Positions 26,287 to 36,668 are shown, counted from the stretch's first letter. The stretch: DNA of 64,000 nt from Maricaulis sp036231565 (GCA_036231565.1 JAZAHA010000016.1:1-64000), one strand, 5' to 3'. Notes: a model not told the origin generated them from the sequence alone. Translations and numbers: made by a program.

Positions 26287-28395
26287 CTACCAGATGGAGA
26301 CGCGCTCTTCCGGCGGCAGGTAGAGGTCGTCATCCTCGGTCACGCCGAAGGCCTCGTACCAGACGTCCATGTTCCGCACGACGCCGTTGACGCGATACTG
26401 CGACGGGCTGTGCGGATCGGTGGTGAGGCGGGAGACCAGGGCGTCCTCGGTGTAGAGGCGCCGCCATACCTGGCCCCAGGCCAGGAAGAAGCGCTGGTCC
26501 TGGCTGTAACCGTCCAGCTCGGCCGGAACTTCATGATCCGCGGCATACAGCTGGAAGGCCCGATAGGCCATGGAGAGTCCGCCGATATCGCCGATATTCT
26601 CACCCAGCGTCAGGCGGCCGTCGACATGCATGCCCTCGACCGGCGAGAACTGTTCGTATTGCGCCACGATCTGGTCGGTGCGGGCATCGAACTGCTGACG
26701 CGAGGTGTCGGTCCACCAGTTGCGCAGCACGCCGTCACCGTCGGACTGGCTGCCCTGGTCGTCGAAGCCATGGCCCATTTCGTGGCCGATGACGGCACCG
26801 ATACCGCCGAAATTCACGGCCGGGTCGGCATAGGGGTCGAAGAAGGGACCCTGCAGGATGGCAGCCGGGAAGACGATCTCGTTGGAGGTCGAGGAATAGT
26901 AGGCATTCACCGTTTGCGGCGACATGAACCATTCCCAGTCGCGGATCGGACCGCGCAGCCGGTCGCGGCTGTCGGCACGGAACCAGGCATTGATCCGCTC
27001 ATTATTGCCCCACAGATCGTCTTCGCGAATCTCGATGCTGGAATAGTCCGGCCAGACATCGGGATAGCCGATCTTGGGCAGGAATTTGTCCAGCTTGTCG
27101 AAGGCTTCGACGCGGGTCTCGTCGTCCATCCATTCCAGCGTCTGGATACGCTCGCGCAGGGCGGCCCGCAAATAGCCGACCAGCTCGTCCATCTGCTCCT
27201 TGTATTCCGGAGGGAAGTAACGCTCGACATAGATCTGGCCGATGGCCTGGCCCAGATTGCCGTTGACGAACTGGATCGCACGGCGGTCACGCGGACGCGG
27301 CTCTTCCGTGCCGTTCAGTGTGCGGCCGTAAAAGTCGAAAGAGCGGTCGTAGAAGGCCTGCGTCAGCTGGTCGCGATGGCTCTCCATCCAGTGGAAGGCG
27401 AGATAGTCCTTCCAGGTCTCGACCGGGATCTCGCTGAACAGCTGGGCCTGCGACTGGATGGCCGTATTCTGGCGCACCACGAATTCTTCCTGGTCGGCAA
27501 AGTCGAGGGCCGAGAAGAAGGTCTCCCAGGGGAAGCCGGCGGCATAGCTGCTGACATCCTCGGCGGACATCAGGTTATAGGTCGCCACGCGGTCGCGGCT
27601 CTCGGCGCGCGTCCAGTGGATTTCCGCCAGCGCAGTTTCCAGATCGAGGATCGCCTGGGCCCGCTCGGCACCATTGTCCATGCCGATCATCTCGAACACG
27701 TCGGCGATATATTCCAGATAGGCTTCGCGGTAGGTCTCGAAGCGCTCGGTGTCTTCCAGATAGTAGTCGCGATCCGGCAGGCCGAGGCCGCCCTGGCTGA
27801 CCGAGACGACATAGCGCTGGGGATTGCCCGGGTCGCGGCCGACATAGGCACCGAAGATAGACTGGGTGCCCGGTGCGCCCATCAGGCTGGCGATATCGTC
27901 GTGCGACTGGGCGGCGGCGATGCGCTCGAGTCCTGGACGGGCCGGGTCGAGACCCAGTTCTTCCAGGCGTTCGGTGTCCATGTAGGAGGCGTAGAGATCG
28001 CCCACCTGCTGCGGCAGGGTGCCGTCGGCGGCGTCGCTCTCGGCGGATTCCAGGATGATGCCCTCGATCCGGTCTTCGGACCGCAGATAGAGTTCGGTGA
28101 AGGAGCCGAAATTCGAGAAGCCGGCCGGGATCTCGGTCGTGTCGAGCCAGCCTTCATTGACGTAGCGGAAGAAGTCGTCGCCCGGATCGACCGTGTCGGA
28201 GATGTGCTGCGTCTCGACACCCCAGTCGCCCAGTTCCGGAGTATTTTCGTTGCTTGCGGTCTCGGTCCCGGCCTCATGGCTTTCGCTGGACGCGCCGGTC
28301 TCGGCCGCCGGCGTCTCGTCTTCCGGCTGTTGGCCGGCCGGCTGGCACGCTGCGAGCAAGGCAAGGCACGCCGTGCCCAGAAGCAGTTTCTTCAT
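26287..28395 (-). CDS. M13-family metallopeptidase 2, lipoprotein
   Basis: A 702-aa zinc endopeptidase with a lipoprotein signal (MKKLLLGTACLALLAAC, Cys17) and an acidic, Ser/Glu-rich linker (about 18-50) before the catalytic part. The zinc motif is HEMGH with FDDQG; GENIGDIGG and VNAYYSS are present. The C-terminal 300 residues are close to identical to copy 1, as is much of the DNA, which points to a recent tandem duplication or gene conversion. It differs from copy 1 in being membrane-anchored. The ATG at 28395 is chosen because the lipobox follows it. Confidence 0.95.
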   Translation of the reverse strand: MKKLLLGTACLALLAACQPAGQQPEDETPAAETGASSESHEAGTETASNENTPELGDWGVETQHISDTVDPGDDFFRYVNEGWLDTTEIPAGFSNFGSFTELYLRSEDRIEGIILESAESDAADGTLPQQVGDLYASYMDTERLEELGLDPARPGLERIAAAQSHDDIASLMGAPGTQSIFGAYVGRDPGNPQRYVVSVSQGGLGLPDRDYYLEDTERFETYREAYLEYIADVFEMIGMDNGAERAQAILDLETALAEIHWTRAESRDRVATYNLMSAEDVSSYAAGFPWETFFSALDFADQEEFVVRQNTAIQSQAQLFSEIPVETWKDYLAFHWMESHRDQLTQAFYDRSFDFYGRTLNGTEEPRPRDRRAIQFVNGNLGQAIGQIYVERYFPPEYKEQMDELVGYLRAALRERIQTLEWMDDETRVEAFDKLDKFLPKIGYPDVWPDYSSIEIREDDLWGNNERINAWFRADSRDRLRGPIRDWEWFMSPQTVNAYYSSTSNEIVFPAAILQGPFFDPYADPAVNFGGIGAVIGHEMGHGFDDQGSQSDGDGVLRNWWTDTSRQQFDARTDQIVAQYEQFSPVEGMHVDGRLTLGENIGDIGGLSMAYRAFQLYAADHEVPAELDGYSQDQRFFLAWGQVWRRLYTEDALVSRLTTDPHSPSQYRVNGVVRNMDVWYEAFGVTEDDDLYLPPEERVSIW

Positions 28396-28498
28396 GGTGA
28401 CACTCCCCGTAGTCCGATTCATGAAACTTGCCGGGAACACTAGGGCGCGAAAGCGGAGTCGCAAAGGCTGGGCCTGCGTTTTCCGGGGGCATGCAAGG

Positions 28499-28529
28499 AA
28501 AAACGGCCCGGCTTGGAAAGCCGGGCCGT
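28499..28529 (-). terminator. Terminator of M13 peptidase 3
   Basis: A perfect 12-bp stem ACGGCCCGGCTT/AAGCCGGGCCGT with a 3-base loop; the minus-strand tail is T-rich (GTTTTTCC). It lies 7 bases past the stop at 28537. Confidence 0.85.
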
Positions 28530-28536
28530 GAAACAT

Positions 28537-30600
28537 CTACCAGATGGAAACGCGTTCCTCTGGCGGCAGGTAGAGATCATCCTCTTCCGTCACGCCGAAG
28601 GCTTCGTACCAGGCATCGAGATTCCGCACGACACCGTTGGTCCGGTATTGCGACGGGCTGTGCGGGTCGGTGGTCAGGCGCGAGATGAGGTTGTCCTCGC
28701 GATAGAGCCGCCGCCACACCTGGGCCCAGGCCAGGAAGAAGCGCTGGTCGCCGGTGAACCCGTCGATCACCGGGGCCTCGCCGTTGCAGCAGGCGTCGAG
28801 ATGGCGGTGATAGGCCGTATAGGCCATCTGCAGCCCGCCCAAGTCTCCGATATTCTCACCCATGGTGAAAGTGCCGTTCACAAAGCGGCCCTCGACGGGC
28901 GAGTAGCCGTCATACTGGGCACCCAGCCGGTCGGCGCGTTCCTCGAAACGCTCATTCGTCTCGCTGGTCCACCAGTCCCGGATCGCGCCGGTTTCGTCGA
29001 AGCGGCGGCCCTGATCATCGAATCCGTGACCGATCTCGTGGCCGATAACCGCGCCGATGCCACCGTAATTGACGGCCGCGTCGGCATGCGGATCGAAGAA
29101 GGGCGGTTGCAGGATGCCGGCCGGGAAGGTGATCTGGTTCATCAGCGGGTTATAGGACGCGTTCACCGTCTGCGGCGGATAGGGCCATTCGCCCCGGTCT
29201 ACCGGACCGTCGAGATCCTCCACCTGCTCGTTCCAGCCGAACTCGCGCAGGCGCACGATGTTGCCGAAAATGTCGTCGGCGCGGATTTCGAGGGCGGAAT
29301 AGTCCTGCCACTCATCCGGGTAACCGATCCGCGGCTCGAACGTCGACAGCTTGGTCAGCGCATTGGCGCGGGTCTCGTCATCCATCCAGTCCAGCGACTG
29401 CAGACGCTCTTCGAAAGCGGCCGTCAGGTTCGCCACCAGCTCCTCCATCGCGTCCTTGGACGAAGGCGGGAAGTGGCGCTCGACATAGATCTGGCCGACG
29501 GCCTCACCCAGCTGGCCGCCCACGAGATTCACGCCGCGGCGGTCGCGCGGGCGCTGTTCCTCGGTACCGTTCAGGACCGCGCCATACATGTTGAAGCTGG
29601 CCTGGTCGAAAGCGGCCGGCAGCTGAGCCGCATTCGTGCGCAGGAAGTGGAAGGTCATGTAGTCCTTCCAGACGTCGACCGGCGTTTCCTCGAAGATCGC
29701 GCCAGCGCCCTCGATGGCGCTCGGCTGGGCGACCAGGTAGGTGGCAACGCCATCGAGACCGAGCTGGGCCATGGCCTGCGGGAAGCCGAATTGCGGTGCC
29801 AGCGCGTCAAGCTGGTCGATCGGCATGGGATTGTAGATCTTCTGGATGTCGCGGCTGTCGGCCTGGGTCCAGTGAACCTCGGCGAGGCGCGTTTCCAGGG
29901 CGAGGATCGCGTCGGCCTTCGCTTCACCGTCCTCGATCCCGGCGAGGGCGAACATCTCCGCAATAAAGGCGCGATACGCATCACGATATTCTGCGTTCTC
30001 GTCTTCGAGATAGTAGTCACGGTCCGGCAGGCCGAGGCCGCTTTGGCCGACAAAGACGGTGTAGCGTGTGGTGTCGGCCGGATCGGGGATAATGCCGACG
30101 CCGAACGGGCTTTGATGATGGATCGTTGCGAACAGCGCGTTGATGTCGTCATGGCTGGCCGCTGCAGCAATCTCGTCGAGATACGGCTGGGCCGGGGCAA
30201 GCCCGCGTTCCTCGATCACTGCGGTGTCCATCCACGAGCCGTAAAGATCGCCGACCTTTTGCTCGACCGTGCCGTCTGCGGCGTTCCGGGCCGCCAGCTC
30301 GGTGATGATTTCCTGCACGTGCACTTCAGCTTCCAGCGCGAGCTCGGTGAACATGCCGTAGTTGGAGCGGTCGGCCGGAATCTCGGTCTCGTCTAGCCAG
30401 GTCCCGTTGGCATACTGGTAGAAGTCATCGCCGGCATCGATCTCGGTATTCATGCCCGCGAGATCGAATCCCCATTCACCGATCTCGGGTTGTCCGGCCG
30501 GTTGCGTGACGGCGGCAGAGTGTTCCGGTTGTGCGGTATCGGTCTGGCCACAGGCGGCGACCAGCGCCAGCACCGTGGTGCCTAGCAGCAGCTTCTTCAT
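28537..30600 (-). CDS. M13-family metallopeptidase 3, lipoprotein
   Basis: A 687-aa zinc endopeptidase with a lipobox signal (MKKLLLGTTVLALVAAC, Cys17). Zinc motif HEIGH with FDDQGRRFDETG, third ligand in GENIGDLGG, substrate motif VNASYN. It is clearly the most divergent of the trio (a Cys pair in DACCNGE, a shorter N-terminal linker) but keeps the same C-terminal LYLPPEERVSIW and the same gene size. Three paralogues in a row with separate terminators suggest separate promoters, hence different expression or substrates rather than one complex. Confidence 0.95.
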   Translation of the reverse strand: MKKLLLGTTVLALVAACGQTDTAQPEHSAAVTQPAGQPEIGEWGFDLAGMNTEIDAGDDFYQYANGTWLDETEIPADRSNYGMFTELALEAEVHVQEIITELAARNAADGTVEQKVGDLYGSWMDTAVIEERGLAPAQPYLDEIAAAASHDDINALFATIHHQSPFGVGIIPDPADTTRYTVFVGQSGLGLPDRDYYLEDENAEYRDAYRAFIAEMFALAGIEDGEAKADAILALETRLAEVHWTQADSRDIQKIYNPMPIDQLDALAPQFGFPQAMAQLGLDGVATYLVAQPSAIEGAGAIFEETPVDVWKDYMTFHFLRTNAAQLPAAFDQASFNMYGAVLNGTEEQRPRDRRGVNLVGGQLGEAVGQIYVERHFPPSSKDAMEELVANLTAAFEERLQSLDWMDDETRANALTKLSTFEPRIGYPDEWQDYSALEIRADDIFGNIVRLREFGWNEQVEDLDGPVDRGEWPYPPQTVNASYNPLMNQITFPAGILQPPFFDPHADAAVNYGGIGAVIGHEIGHGFDDQGRRFDETGAIRDWWTSETNERFEERADRLGAQYDGYSPVEGRFVNGTFTMGENIGDLGGLQMAYTAYHRHLDACCNGEAPVIDGFTGDQRFFLAWAQVWRRLYREDNLISRLTTDPHSPSQYRTNGVVRNLDAWYEAFGVTEEDDLYLPPEERVSIW

Positions 30601-30701
30601 AGGATGCATCCCCAAAAATACGCTTCGCGAAAATGTTTCGCCCCGCATTGTTTACAACGCGGGGCGAGACTTGGCTATTGAACGGATGTGTTGTCCGCGA
30701 C

Positions 30702-33700
30702 CTATTCGGCGGGCGACTCTTCCAGATGTCCGGGAAGCTCGCCGTGCGCGAAGTCGGTATCGGTGTAGTGCTCGCCCAGCCGCGGCTGACGCTCGCCCGT
30801 CCACATGGCGCGGAACAGGCGGGCGATATCGACCCCGATCGCATACAAGGCCGGAACCAGCAGCAGGGTCAGGAACAGGGCGAACACGACCGCGAAGCCC
30901 AGCGCCACGACCATCGGCTTGAGGAATTCCGCCTGGGTCGAGGTTTCCGCCATCATGGGGAAGATGCCCAGGAAGGTGGTCACCGAGGTCAGCAGGATCG
31001 GACGGAAACGCTGCACGCCGGCATCGACCAGGGCCTGGAAGGCACCCACGCCGTTGGCCCGCAGGCGGTTCACGAAGTCCAGCAGCACCAGGTTGTCGTT
31101 GATCACGACCCCCGCTGCGGCCCCGACGCCGAAGTAGGAGAACAGGGCGATCGGCATGTCGAACAGGAAGTGTCCGAAGATCGCGCCGGTCAGGGCGAAC
31201 GGGATTGCCACCATGATGGCGAGCGGCTGGAAGTAGGACTTAAAGGCCACGGCGAGCAGGATGTACATCGAGCCCAGGGCCAGGATGAGCAGGTTGATCA
31301 ACTCGGCCACGAACTCGCGTTCGCCTTCGGCCTGACCGATCTCGTCCCGCGACAGGCTTGGGAATTGCGCGTCGAAGGTCGGAAAGAAGTCCTCGTTCAG
31401 GCTCTGGTTGATGTCGCCGCGCGCCGCCGGATCAGACAGCTCGGCCGACACCGTGACAGTGCGCATGCCATTGCGGCGGTTGATCCGGTTCAGACCCGGG
31501 GCGAAATGCGCCTCGGCAACCGAAGACAGCGGCACTTCGCGGCCATCGCTGGTGCGGATACGGATCTCCTGCAGCGTGTCCAGCGAGCGGCGGGACGCCT
31601 CGTCCATGCGGACCTGCACCCGCACATCCTGGCCGTCGCGCGGCAGGCGCTGGGCTTCCTCGCCGTAGAAGGACTGGCGCACCTGGCGGGTGACGTCCTG
31701 CAGGGTCACGCCCAGGGCCTGGGCGTTCGGGCGCAGGCTGAACTGCAACTCCTCGGTCGAGGTCTGCAGGCTGTCGACCACGTCATAGAGCGTGTCATAG
31801 CTGCGCAGCTGCTCTTTCAGGGCATCCGCCGCTTCACGCAGGGTCGCCAGATCCGGGTGGGACAGGGCGAAAGTCATGCGGCTGCCGCCATCGTTGATGG
31901 TCGAGTCCAGGCGCACTTCCTCGGCATCCGGGATCGGGCCCAGGAATTCGCGGATCTGCTGCGCGACCTCAGCCGTGGGCAGATGCCCCGGGCGTTCTGC
32001 CGGCACGGCCAGTTCGATCCAGGCACGCACCCGGCCATCGGACGCGATGGTGGAGCGGCTTTCGATCATGTCGTTCTCGCCGGGGTATTCCTGACGGTAG
32101 TACTCGAGCGCTTCCGCCTGGGCGTTGTCCAGTTGCTGGCGGACCTGTTCGGTCCGGTTCCAGGGCGTGCCCTCGGCCAGCTGGATATTCACCTGGATCG
32201 TTTCGTTTTCGATCTGCGGCATGAAGACGGAACCCACGCGGTTCGTCATCAGCAGGGCGATGGAGACCAGGAAAATCATCAGGAAGCCGACCAGCGTCGC
32301 ATACCGGTTGCGGATCGCCAGCTTGGCGGCCGGCCGGTAGATGTTGCGGGCAAACCAGATCAGCGAGTTGGCGATCGACCGCTGGAACTTGATCAGCGGG
32401 CCGAAGAAGCCTGTCTCGGACTGCGGTTTCATGTGCGACAGGTGGGCCGGCAGGATCAGCAGCGACTCGATCAGCGAGAAGGCCAGGGCGGCAATCACCA
32501 CCAGCGAGATCTGACGGGTGAACTGCACTTCCGGACCGGTCAGCAGCATCCACGGCGAGAACATCATGATCGTCGTGATGACTGCGAAGATGACCGGTTT
32601 GGCCACCATCTGGGCGCCGATGATCGACGCCGTCAGGCCTGGCTCTCCGCGTTCGACCCGGTCGTGGATATTTTCCCCGACCACGATCGCGTCGTCGACC
32701 ACGATCCCGATCACGATCAGGAAGGCGAACAGAGACAGCATGTTCAGCGAGACGCCCATCATCGGCAGGATCAGGAAGGCGCCGCCGAAAGCGGTGAAGA
32801 TGCCGACCGTTACCCACAGCGCCACGATCGGACGCAGGAAGAGGAAGAGCGTGATCAGGACCAGGATGCCACCGAACAGCGCGGAGCTGGAAATCGTCTC
32901 CATGCGGTCGGAGTACATTTCCGAATTGTCCCACCACAGCGAGATGCTCACGCCATCGGGCAGCTCGGCCTGTTTGCGTTCGATGAAGTCATGCACGGCC
33001 GCCGCGGTATCGACCACGTCGATGCCGGGCGATTGCTCGACCACGATCAGCACCATGGTCTCGCCGTTGTAGGTGGCTTCCATATTGCTGTCGACGAAAC
33101 CGTCGGTGACCCGCGCCACATCATTGATGCGCAGCGTGCCGCCGGCACTGGTCTGGCGGATGATGATGTTTTCGAACTCGGGTGCCGTGTCGGCCAGCTG
33201 GCGCGCGGTCAGGCCGAATTCACCCAGCTCGGTCCGTACGGTGCCGGCGGAGGCGTTGAGAGACGACGCCCGCACGGCCCGCACGATCTCGTCGAAGGAC
33301 AGGTTGTAGCGGCGCAGGTTTTCCTCGGAGACCTCGATCGAGACTTCTTCGCCCCGCGATGCCCAGAGATTGACGATGGAGGCGCCGGGCAATTGGGCGA
33401 CCTCGTCGCGAACTTCGCGGCCGATGGCCTGCAGGTCGCGCCGGTCTATATCTCCGTGGACGGCAAAACCGACGACCTGTTCCTGGTTGCGCCACTGCGA
33501 CACGATCGGACGGTAGGCCGATGGCGGCAGATTGTTCACCGAGTCGACTTCGAGCTTGATGTTGTCGATGAACTCGCCGATGTCGACGTTGCGCTTGCCT
33601 TCGATATTGACGAAGCCGACGCTTTCACGGGCGGTCGAGGTGATCGTCTCGATCCCGTCCATGTCTGCGAGTGCTTCCTCGATACGGACGACAATCTGCT

Positions 33701-33917
33701 CTTCGATGTCCTGGGGCGAGGCACCTGGCCAGGAGACCGACACGGTCGCGCCGTTGAAGGACGCCGTCGGGAAGACTTCCCGGTTGAGCATGTTGTAGCC
33801 CAGGAAACCGCCGACGATGGCGACGATCATCAGGAGGTTGGCGGCAACGGAATTCCGTGCCCACCAGCTAACGATGCCTCCGGGCACCTCGTCATGTGTC
33901 TTGTTGGGATCGGTCAT
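30702..33917 (-). CDS. RND efflux pump inner-membrane transporter
   Basis: A 1071-aa AcrB-type proton/drug antiporter. The usual RND layout is seen: TM1 near residues 20-40, a large periplasmic loop, TM2-6, a second periplasmic loop, then TM7-12. The proton-relay pair is in GIVVDDAIVVGENI in TM4. VFPTASFNGATVSVSWPGASPQDIEEQI matches the HAE1-like entry. It is the last of three genes on the minus strand, after the OMF and the membrane-fusion protein, 26 bases after the latter. Substrates cannot be read from sequence. Confidence 0.95.
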   Translation of the reverse strand: MTDPNKTHDEVPGGIVSWWARNSVAANLLMIVAIVGGFLGYNMLNREVFPTASFNGATVSVSWPGASPQDIEEQIVVRIEEALADMDGIETITSTARESVGFVNIEGKRNVDIGEFIDNIKLEVDSVNNLPPSAYRPIVSQWRNQEQVVGFAVHGDIDRRDLQAIGREVRDEVAQLPGASIVNLWASRGEEVSIEVSEENLRRYNLSFDEIVRAVRASSLNASAGTVRTELGEFGLTARQLADTAPEFENIIIRQTSAGGTLRINDVARVTDGFVDSNMEATYNGETMVLIVVEQSPGIDVVDTAAAVHDFIERKQAELPDGVSISLWWDNSEMYSDRMETISSSALFGGILVLITLFLFLRPIVALWVTVGIFTAFGGAFLILPMMGVSLNMLSLFAFLIVIGIVVDDAIVVGENIHDRVERGEPGLTASIIGAQMVAKPVIFAVITTIMMFSPWMLLTGPEVQFTRQISLVVIAALAFSLIESLLILPAHLSHMKPQSETGFFGPLIKFQRSIANSLIWFARNIYRPAAKLAIRNRYATLVGFLMIFLVSIALLMTNRVGSVFMPQIENETIQVNIQLAEGTPWNRTEQVRQQLDNAQAEALEYYRQEYPGENDMIESRSTIASDGRVRAWIELAVPAERPGHLPTAEVAQQIREFLGPIPDAEEVRLDSTINDGGSRMTFALSHPDLATLREAADALKEQLRSYDTLYDVVDSLQTSTEELQFSLRPNAQALGVTLQDVTRQVRQSFYGEEAQRLPRDGQDVRVQVRMDEASRRSLDTLQEIRIRTSDGREVPLSSVAEAHFAPGLNRINRRNGMRTVTVSAELSDPAARGDINQSLNEDFFPTFDAQFPSLSRDEIGQAEGEREFVAELINLLILALGSMYILLAVAFKSYFQPLAIMVAIPFALTGAIFGHFLFDMPIALFSYFGVGAAAGVVINDNLVLLDFVNRLRANGVGAFQALVDAGVQRFRPILLTSVTTFLGIFPMMAETSTQAEFLKPMVVALGFAVVFALFLTLLLVPALYAIGVDIARLFRAMWTGERQPRLGEHYTDTDFAHGELPGHLEESPAE

Positions 33918-33943
33918 GACCGCTTCCTCTCCTGCCTTCGGGC

Positions 33944-35215
33944 CTAACCGGCACTCGCCACGGCATTCTCGCCGTCGGCGACGCTTTCACCGGTTTCCTC
34001 GCCTTCCGGCGTTTCTTCGTAATTGGCCGAATAGTCGGCGAGCTGCTCGCCGTCGGCATTGTAGGTGTGCACGCGCATGCCGGTGCTGGCGCCGCGGATC
34101 GGCGATACCACGACCAGGTCGCCGGCTTCGACGCCGCTCGAGACGATGACGCGTTCCGGGCTGGAATCGATGATGTCGACCGTGTGGATCTCCAGCGTAC
34201 CGCCTTGTCGGACGATATAGACGCTGTCCTCGCCACGCAGGGCGTTACGCGGGATGATGTAGGCGTTGTCGACTTCACGGCCCTGGATGGCCGCGTTGAC
34301 GAACAGGCCGATCGCCAGCGGAGCGCCATCATCGGCACCGGAGCCGTAAGGGTCGGAGACTTCCGCGATGGCGTACAGGACGCGGGTTTGCGGATCGATG
34401 GCGCTGTCGGTCCGCGTGATGCGGCCTTCCCACTCGTGATAGCGGCCAGCGACCGTGGCCGAGAGGACCACCGGAACACCGCCGCGCTCGTCGCCGGCTG
34501 CATTATAGGCGACCGGAATGCCCAGCAGGGACAGGTCGTGGTCGGTCAGCGGCAGGCGTACCATCACGGTGTCGGTCGAGAAGACCTCACCCAGATTTGT
34601 GCCCGGCGAGACATACTGGCCAAGATCGGCATTCTTCGAGCGCACCCGGCCGGCGAACGGCGCGGAAATCCGCGTGCGCTGGAGGTCCAGGCGGGCCGAT
34701 TGCAGGGCGGCCTGGGCCGCGGCCAGCTGGGCCCGTGCCTCGGCCAGTTGCGGCTCGCGCAGGGTCAGGGCGGAAGCTTCGCCTTCGCCCAGCTCTGCCC
34801 ATTCACTGGCCGCCAGTTCGGATTCGGCGCGCTCGCGGGCGAGCGCCTGTTCGGCCTGGGCGACCTGGGCAGAAGCCCGTGTGACGGCCAGGCGATAGTC
34901 GGCATCCTCGATCTGGATCAGGGTTTCGCCGGCCTCGAAGAAACCGCCCTCGATGAAGTCGGGGTTCACGAAGGTGATGCGCCCCGCCACCTGCGGTACC
35001 AGGTTGATCTGGGTGCGCGGCTGGGCCTCGCCCTGGGAATCGACGGTGAGGGCAACCTCGCCGCGTTCTGCCTCGGCAACAAAGACGGCGACCGGCCGCG
35101 GCGCCGAATTGGCCCGCTGCGGTTGCGGTTGCGTCGCGAACAGCATGAAGAGAACTGCAACACCGACGACGGCAACACCGCCGATGATGACGAAACGTCC
35201 GATGAGCTTACCCAT
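33944..35215 (-). CDS. RND periplasmic membrane-fusion protein
   Basis: A 423-aa HlyD/AcrA-type adaptor. An N-terminal membrane anchor (residues 8-28), a lipoyl-type half-motif (GEAQPRTQINLVPQVAGRITFVNPDFIEGGFFEAGETLIQIEDADY), a coiled-coil hairpin (about 105-165, TRASAQVAQAEQALAR... ARAQLAAAQAALQSARLDL) and beta-barrel segments follow. The C-terminus is an acidic tail (NYEETPEGEETGESVADGENAV). It links the RND pump to the outer-membrane channel. It begins 2 bases after the OMF stop. Confidence 0.93.
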   Translation of the reverse strand: MGKLIGRFVIIGGVAVVGVAVLFMLFATQPQPQRANSAPRPVAVFVAEAERGEVALTVDSQGEAQPRTQINLVPQVAGRITFVNPDFIEGGFFEAGETLIQIEDADYRLAVTRASAQVAQAEQALARERAESELAASEWAELGEGEASALTLREPQLAEARAQLAAAQAALQSARLDLQRTRISAPFAGRVRSKNADLGQYVSPGTNLGEVFSTDTVMVRLPLTDHDLSLLGIPVAYNAAGDERGGVPVVLSATVAGRYHEWEGRITRTDSAIDPQTRVLYAIAEVSDPYGSGADDGAPLAIGLFVNAAIQGREVDNAYIIPRNALRGEDSVYIVRQGGTLEIHTVDIIDSSPERVIVSSGVEAGDLVVVSPIRGASTGMRVHTYNADGEQLADYSANYEETPEGEETGESVADGENAVASAG

Positions 35216-35217
35216 GA

Positions 35218-36618
35218 TTATTCTCCTGTCGGGGCGGCCGGGTCTGCGGACTGGGCCGCGGAGAAATCGCCGGCGATGGCGAGATAAAGATCGACACGAT
35301 TGGCCGCGCGCTCGCGGCGTGCCGAGATGTACTGGCTTTCGGCGCTGATGCGCCGGGACTGGGCGTTGAGCAGGTCGAAGATGGTCGCTACGCCGCTGGC
35401 ATACTGGCGGATCACGAGATCTTCGGCCTCGGCGGCCTCTTCATAAGCCTGGCGCAGATTGTCCACGCGCTGGGCCAGGATGGCGTCCGCGTGGATCGCG
35501 TTTTCGGCTTCCTGCCAGGCGGTCAGCACGGTCGAGACATAGCTGGCCAGCTGGGCTTCGGCATTGGCCTGGGCCTGATCGCGGGCACCGCGCAGGGCGC
35601 CGCCATTGAAGATCGGGCCTGTCAGGCTGGCCGTCAGGCTGGAAACCAGCGAGTCCAGGTCGAACATGTCGTCGACACCGGCACCGCCCGTCCCCGAACT
35701 GCCATTGAGGGACAGGCTGGGGTAGAGCGCCTTGCGGGCGGCATCGGCGCGCAGGCCGGCCGATTGCAGGCGCCGCTCGGCGGCGCGCACGTCGGGACGG
35801 CGTGTCAACAGGGCTTCCGGCGTGCCGAGATCGCCGACCAGACCCAGCTCCGGGAAGTCGCCTTCCGGGGCGAGGCGGGCCGCGGGGTAGCGGCCCAACA
35901 GCGCTTCCAGGCTGCGGGAGGCCGCGGCTTCGGCGCGCCGGCGCGAGGCCAGGGCCGCTTCGGATGATGCGAGGGCCGAGCGGGCCGTACGCACGTCGGA
36001 ACTGCGGACCAGGCCGCGGGCAAAGCGGCGTTCCGTAAGGTCGAGCGAGGACTGGCGGGTCGCCAGGTCGCGTTCGGCCAGTTCGGTCTGGAGATGCGCT
36101 TCGATCAGCGAGAACCAGCCCTTGGCAACCAGGCCTGCAACGGACAGTTGCGATGCGCGAACATCGTCGGCTGCCGCTTCAGCGTCCAGTGCGCCGGCGT
36201 TCGCGCCGTCGGCGACCCGGCCCCACAGATCGGCTTCCCATGCGGTCGATAGACCCAGTGAGAAGCTGTCACTGCCCGAGCCGGTGTTGCGTTCGGTGCG
36301 GGTGTAGTCCATCCCGCCGTTCAGCGAAGGCAGGCGGTCGGAACCCGCTATCCGTGCCGCAGCCCGGGCTGCGCGATAGCGCGCGAAGGACTGGTTGAGG
36401 CTCGGATTGGCGTCGAACGCCTCGTCGATCAGTGTGGAGAGCCGGGCATCGCCCAGCTCTGCAACCCAGTCACGGGAAGCCTGTGCACCTGTATCCCTTG
36501 GAGCTGCGACCCATTGCGCCGGTGCGTCCGGAAGGCCGTCCCCGGCCTGGTAGGCCGGAAGGCTGGCGCAGGACGCCGTGGCAAGGGCCGTAGCCAAAAC
36601 TAACAAACTTTTACGCAT
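35218..36618 (-). CDS. Outer-membrane factor, TolC/NodT family
   Basis: A 466-aa outer-membrane channel lipoprotein. The ATG at 36618 (after CGGGGACAACGC) gives MRKSLLVLATALATASCASLPAYQ with lipobox Cys17; the longer open frame upstream reads through the promoter region. Two efflux repeats are visible: WVAELGDARLSTLIDEAFDANPSLNQSFARYRAARA and the second half beginning near PALGTPEALLTRRPDVRAAERRLQSA. It is the first gene of the efflux operon; transcription probably begins in the gap at 36619-36893. Confidence 0.93.
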   Translation of the reverse strand: MRKSLLVLATALATASCASLPAYQAGDGLPDAPAQWVAAPRDTGAQASRDWVAELGDARLSTLIDEAFDANPSLNQSFARYRAARAAARIAGSDRLPSLNGGMDYTRTERNTGSGSDSFSLGLSTAWEADLWGRVADGANAGALDAEAAADDVRASQLSVAGLVAKGWFSLIEAHLQTELAERDLATRQSSLDLTERRFARGLVRSSDVRTARSALASSEAALASRRRAEAAASRSLEALLGRYPAARLAPEGDFPELGLVGDLGTPEALLTRRPDVRAAERRLQSAGLRADAARKALYPSLSLNGSSGTGGAGVDDMFDLDSLVSSLTASLTGPIFNGGALRGARDQAQANAEAQLASYVSTVLTAWQEAENAIHADAILAQRVDNLRQAYEEAAEAEDLVIRQYASGVATIFDLLNAQSRRISAESQYISARRERAANRVDLYLAIAGDFSAAQSADPAAPTGE

Positions 36619-36668
36619 GCGTTGTCCCCGCACGTCACGATCTCGATGATTTTTGCATCCTAGAAAGG

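Noticed and set aside
30633..33947. A 1104-codon plus-strand frame
   Set aside because: Antisense to the RND transporter gene, which has clear family motifs; the plus-strand peptide is His/Gln/Asp-rich mirror sequence.
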